Part shown: in pieces, positions 7,436 through 9,555 of the stretch
Numbering within the stretch: position 1 is the stretch's first letter
How the letters are laid out: each line of letters opens with the position of its first letter
Assembly (NCBI GenBank): GCA_009704425.1
Contig: WLEG01000055.1
Coordinates: 1 to 9,555 of the forward strand
DNA length: 9,555 bases
Direction of reading: 5' to 3'
DNA from: Actinomycetota bacterium
Lineage (GTDB): Bacteria; Actinomycetota; Acidimicrobiia; Acidimicrobiales; Ilumatobacteraceae
The notes under the pieces: model-generated
Databases searched by the model: none
What the model was told of the DNA's origin: nothing
What the model saw: the letters and a program-made list of their open reading frames with translations, nothing else
Translations under genes and position numbers: made by a program

Positions 7436-8355
7436 ACATGAGTTTCGAGGGTCGAGTGGTCGTGGTCACCGGCGCCGGTCGCAATCTCGGTCGCGAGTAC
7501 GCGCTCGAGTTCGCCGCCCGTGGCGCATCGGTGGTGGTCAACGACCTCGGTGTCGGGCTGTCCGACTCGGACGGATTGGCGACGGCCCCGGCCACGAATC
7601 CCGCCGACGACGTGGTGCGGGAGATCGTCGAGGCAGGGGGTGAAGCCGTCGCCAACCACGACAGCATCGCCTCCGTCGAAGGTGGGCGATCGATCGTTCG
7701 CACGGCTCTGGACGCGTTCGGTCGGGTCGACGTGGTGGTCAACAACGCGGGCCAGGTGCGCATGGCACCCTTCGAGGATTTCCCCGAGGAGAGCATCGAC
7801 GCGCTGATCGACACGCAACTTCGCGGAACGTTGAACGTCAGTCGCCCCGCGTGGAAGTGGATGAAGGACAACGGTGGTGGTCGCATCGTCAACGTGTCGT
7901 CCGGCGCGGCGTTCGGGGGAGTACCGAACGGAAGTGTGTACGCGATGGCCAAGATGGGAGTGATCGGCCTCACGCGCGGGATGGCGAGCGAGGGTGCTCC
8001 ATACGGCATCCACGTCAACGTCGTGGTCCCCTACGCCAAGACGCGCCCCGGAACGTCGTTCGGTCCCATCCCGTGGTCGGAGGAGCTGGGTCGATGGTTG
8101 AGTCCACATCTGGTGGCGCCACTGGTGGTGTGTCTGGCGCATCAGGAGTGCTCGCTCAACGGTGAGACGATCAGTGTCGGTGGTGGTTGGGCCGGTGGGG
8201 TTCGGATCGAATTGAGCGACGGTTACACGAATCGCGAGGCGACCGCCGAGGACCTCGTGGCCAACATGGCGACGGTCATGTCCGAGGCCCGTTCTCCGCT
8301 CACGGCCACCTCGTCGAAAGCCGTTCGTCATCTGATGGCCGGGTTCCGACCGTGA
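7432..8355 (+). CDS. SDR oxidoreductase, MFE-2/17beta-HSD4-like hydroxyacyl dehydrogenase
   Basis: A 307-residue short-chain dehydrogenase with an intact active site: T13-GAGRNLG nucleotide motif (13-20), D38 in NDLG favouring NAD+, N104-N-A-G, S157 in NVSSG, Y170-A-M-A-K174. The REYALEFAARGASVVVNDLG stretch and the longer loop after it (GLSDSDGL to ADDVVREIVEAGGEAV) are typical of the dehydrogenase domain of peroxisomal-type multifunctional enzyme 2 and its stand-alone bacterial relatives. These oxidise 3-hydroxyacyl-CoA or hydroxysteroid side-chain intermediates. A C-terminal extension (about 258-307) follows the usual SDR core. No hydratase domain is fused, and no MaoC-type hydratase gene lies in the window. 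It is linked to the hydrolase (ATGA overlap) and to the LLM oxidoreductase (GTGA overlap), so the three are probably co-transcribed and translationally coupled. The substrate assignment is inference; the SDR family assignment is certain. Confidence 0.92.
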   Translation: MNMSFEGRVVVVTGAGRNLGREYALEFAARGASVVVNDLGVGLSDSDGLATAPATNPADDVVREIVEAGGEAVANHDSIASVEGGRSIVRTALDAFGRVDVVVNNAGQVRMAPFEDFPEESIDALIDTQLRGTLNVSRPAWKWMKDNGGGRIVNVSSGAAFGGVPNGSVYAMAKMGVIGLTRGMASEGAPYGIHVNVVVPYAKTRPGTSFGPIPWSEELGRWLSPHLVAPLVVCLAHQECSLNGETISVGGGWAGGVRIELSDGYTNREATAEDLVANMATVMSEARSPLTATSSKAVRHLMAGFRP

Positions 8356-9440
8356 CCTCCTCCACGAACCAACTGAACGAGCTCGGCTTCTACACCCTGC
8401 CGGGTGCACCCAAATCCCCCCGTGATCTTCTGAAGGAGGTCGCCGACGCCGAGGCACTCGGGTTGGGCTCCTGCTTCATCTCCGAGCGTTTCAACATCAA
8501 GGAGGCCGTGACCCTGTCGGGCGCGGTCGGTGCCGTCAGCACCAATCTCGGGATCGCCACGGCGGCCACGAACCACAACACGCGTCATCCGTTGGTGACG
8601 GCTTCCTACGCGACGACGATGCACCGTCTCACCGGTGGAAGGTTCACCCTCGGCATCGGTCGTGGCATCGGGCCGATCTACCGGGCGTACGGACTGCCCG
8701 CGGTCACGACGGCCCAGATGGAGGACTTCGCGTCCGTCATGCGCCGATTGTTCCGAGGGGAGGTGATCCTCGGACACGACGGTCCCATCGGGAAGTATCC
8801 CGTCCTGGCGTTGGACCCCTCGTTCGACGAGAACATCCCCTTGGGGATCACCGCTTTCGGTCCCCAGACACTCGCGCTCGCGGGTCGGGCGTTCGATTGC
8901 GTCGTGCTGCACACGTTCTTCACCGACGAGACCACGAAGCGTTGCGTGGAAACGGTCAAGCGCGCGGCCGAGGAGGCCGGCCGCGACCCCGCTTCGGTGC
9001 GGGTCTGGTCCTGCTTCGCGACCATCGGCGATCACATCCCGGAGGATGTCCGCTTGAAGAAGACCGTCGGACGACTGGCCACCTATCTGCAGGCGTACGG
9101 GGATCTGATGGTGACGACGAACCGCTGGGACGCCGATGTTCTGGCCCGGTTCCGTGACGACGGGTTCGTGAAGGGTTTCCGCGGCGCTCTGGACAACACG
9201 GCGACCACCGCCGAATTGGAACACGTGGCGACCTTGATCCCCGCGGAGTGGTTGGCACCGGCGGCCACCGGATCGGCGGAGCAGTGCGTCCGTGCGATCC
9301 GTGCCCAATTCGACCTCGGCGTCGACGGTGTGATCCTGCACGGGGCGAGCCCGGCCGACCTGGCGCCGATCGTCGCGGAGTACCGCCGCGACCGGAACCA
9401 CTCAGCCTTCACCAGGTTGGCGGCGAACCCGGGTTTGTGA
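8352..9440 (+). CDS. LLM-class F420-dependent oxidoreductase (MSMEG_2249-like family)
   Basis: A 362-residue luciferase-like TIM-barrel oxidoreductase. The opening NELGFYTLPGAPKSPRDLL (9-27), ISERFNIKEA (43-52), TNHNTRHP (73-80), GGRFTLGIGRG (95-105), AFGPQTL (168-174) and VLHTFFTDET (185-194) match my memory of the TIGR03857 family (probable F420-dependent oxidoreductase, MSMEG_2249 type). That family is found mainly in actinobacteria. F420 use is predicted from the family, not shown here. The reaction is unknown: members may oxidise alcohols or reduce activated double bonds. The start is GTG at 8352, whose bases overlap the SDR stop (GTGA). Family similarity begins at once, while the longer upstream frame has none. 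No strong RBS is seen, so coupling to the SDR is likely. It is followed after 37 bases by a P450 gene. Confidence 0.93.
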   Translation: MTSSTNQLNELGFYTLPGAPKSPRDLLKEVADAEALGLGSCFISERFNIKEAVTLSGAVGAVSTNLGIATAATNHNTRHPLVTASYATTMHRLTGGRFTLGIGRGIGPIYRAYGLPAVTTAQMEDFASVMRRLFRGEVILGHDGPIGKYPVLALDPSFDENIPLGITAFGPQTLALAGRAFDCVVLHTFFTDETTKRCVETVKRAAEEAGRDPASVRVWSCFATIGDHIPEDVRLKKTVGRLATYLQAYGDLMVTTNRWDADVLARFRDDGFVKGFRGALDNTATTAELEHVATLIPAEWLAPAATGSAEQCVRAIRAQFDLGVDGVILHGASPADLAPIVAEYRRDRNHSAFTRLAANPGL

Positions 9441-9465
9441 GACAAAACCTCTGCTAACGTCTCAC
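9437..9465. repeat. Inverted repeat GTGAGAC-N15-GTCTCAC before the P450 gene
   Basis: A perfect 7-bp inverted repeat (9437-9443 and 9459-9465), starting at the LLM stop codon and ending just before the P450 RBS. The 15-base interior contains CTAAC, and TAACGT (9455-9460) could be a -10 element of TANNNT type, though no good -35 fits. There is no T-run after it, so it is not a classical terminator. It may be an operator or an mRNA hairpin. Confidence 0.4.
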
Positions 9466-9472
9466 GGGGAGG
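9466..9472 (+). promoter_or_regulatory. Ribosome binding site of the P450 gene
   Basis: GGGGAGG lies five bases before the ATG at 9478. It is the strongest Shine-Dalgarno match in the window and supports this short open frame at the window edge being a real gene start. Confidence 0.75.
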
Positions 9473-9477
9473 TCGAC

Positions 9478-9555
9478 ATGAGCGACACGCAGGACATCAT
9501 CGACTGGGCCACGGATTACGACATCTTCGATCCTCGGTACGTCAACGACCCGTTC
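9478..9555 (+). CDS. Probable cytochrome P450, N-terminal fragment
   Basis: Only 26 codons are in the window; the gene continues beyond base 9555. The peptide (MSDTQDIIDWATDYDIFDP, then RYVNDPF) matches the usual beginning of soluble actinobacterial P450s, in which a short acidic lead is followed by a [FY]D[IL]xDPxYVxDP[FY] pattern before the first helix. The P450 would be a cytosolic heme monooxygenase needing ferredoxin and reductase partners not seen here. No heme-binding Cys motif can be checked because the body of the gene is missing. It lies 37 bases after the LLM gene on the same strand with its own strong RBS, so it is either the last-seen gene of that operon or separately controlled through the inverted repeat before it. 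Confidence 0.7.
   Translation, partial: MSDTQDIIDWATDYDIFDPRYVNDPF

Noticed and set aside
8187..8351. Longer LLM oxidoreductase frame beginning inside the SDR gene
   Set aside because: The added residues are Arg/Gly-rich and unrelated to the family. The GTG at 8352 overlaps the SDR stop in the common GTGA arrangement and similarity begins right there.

Overview
The window is a gene-dense stretch of GC-rich bacterial DNA holding nine genes, two of them cut by the window edges. The largest gap between genes is 87 bases. I see no RNA genes, mobile elements or CRISPR arrays. The gene types suggest an actinobacterium: an F420-type luciferase-like oxidoreductase of the MSMEG_2249 kind, a cytosolic arylsulfatase with a C-terminal beta-sandwich, an actinobacterial-style P450 N-terminus, many GTG/ATG start-stop overlaps, and likely leaderless promoters. 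A marine or soil Acidimicrobiia (Ilumatobacter-like) host is plausible, because the described halohydrin dehalogenase HheG comes from Ilumatobacter. That placement is inference.

Layout: (1) the 3' end of an unidentified gene on the + strand (to 253). (2) A minus-strand operon reading 3159 to 242: a halohydrin-dehalogenase-like SDR, an acyl-CoA dehydrogenase, and a Rieske oxygenase alpha subunit. The last gene overlaps the first fragment tail to tail. (3) An 87-base divergent promoter region (3160-3246) in which two opposed promoters occupy almost the same DNA and form an inverted repeat. (4) A + strand arylsulfatase (3247-5508), tail-overlapping (5) a minus-strand two-cupin protein with a possible VOC-like N-terminus. 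(6) A short divergent region (6579-6619) with a symmetric -10 element. (7) A + strand operon joined by 4-base overlaps: alpha/beta hydrolase, SDR of the MFE-2/17beta-HSD4 type, and LLM flavin oxidoreductase. (8) A 37-base gap with an inverted repeat and strong RBS, then the first 26 codons of a probable cytochrome P450.

Together the genes look like a catabolic locus. They supply hydroxylation (Rieske, P450), sulfate ester removal (sulfatase), acyl-CoA oxidation (ACAD, MFE-2-like SDR), hydrolysis (alpha/beta hydrolase), F420/flavin redox chemistry (LLM) and an HHDH-like enzyme that would handle vicinal haloalcohols or epoxides. The substrate cannot be read from the sequence. A sulfated, halogenated or epoxidised lipid or terpenoid/steroid-like compound is the most interesting possibility.

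The most unusual item is the HHDH-like gene. It has the Ser-x12-Tyr-x3-Arg triad instead of the SDR Tyr-x3-Lys, and its nucleotide-binding glycine motif is replaced by an aromatic anion-pocket pattern. It is co-transcribed with an ACAD and a Rieske oxygenase, and divergent from a sulfatase.
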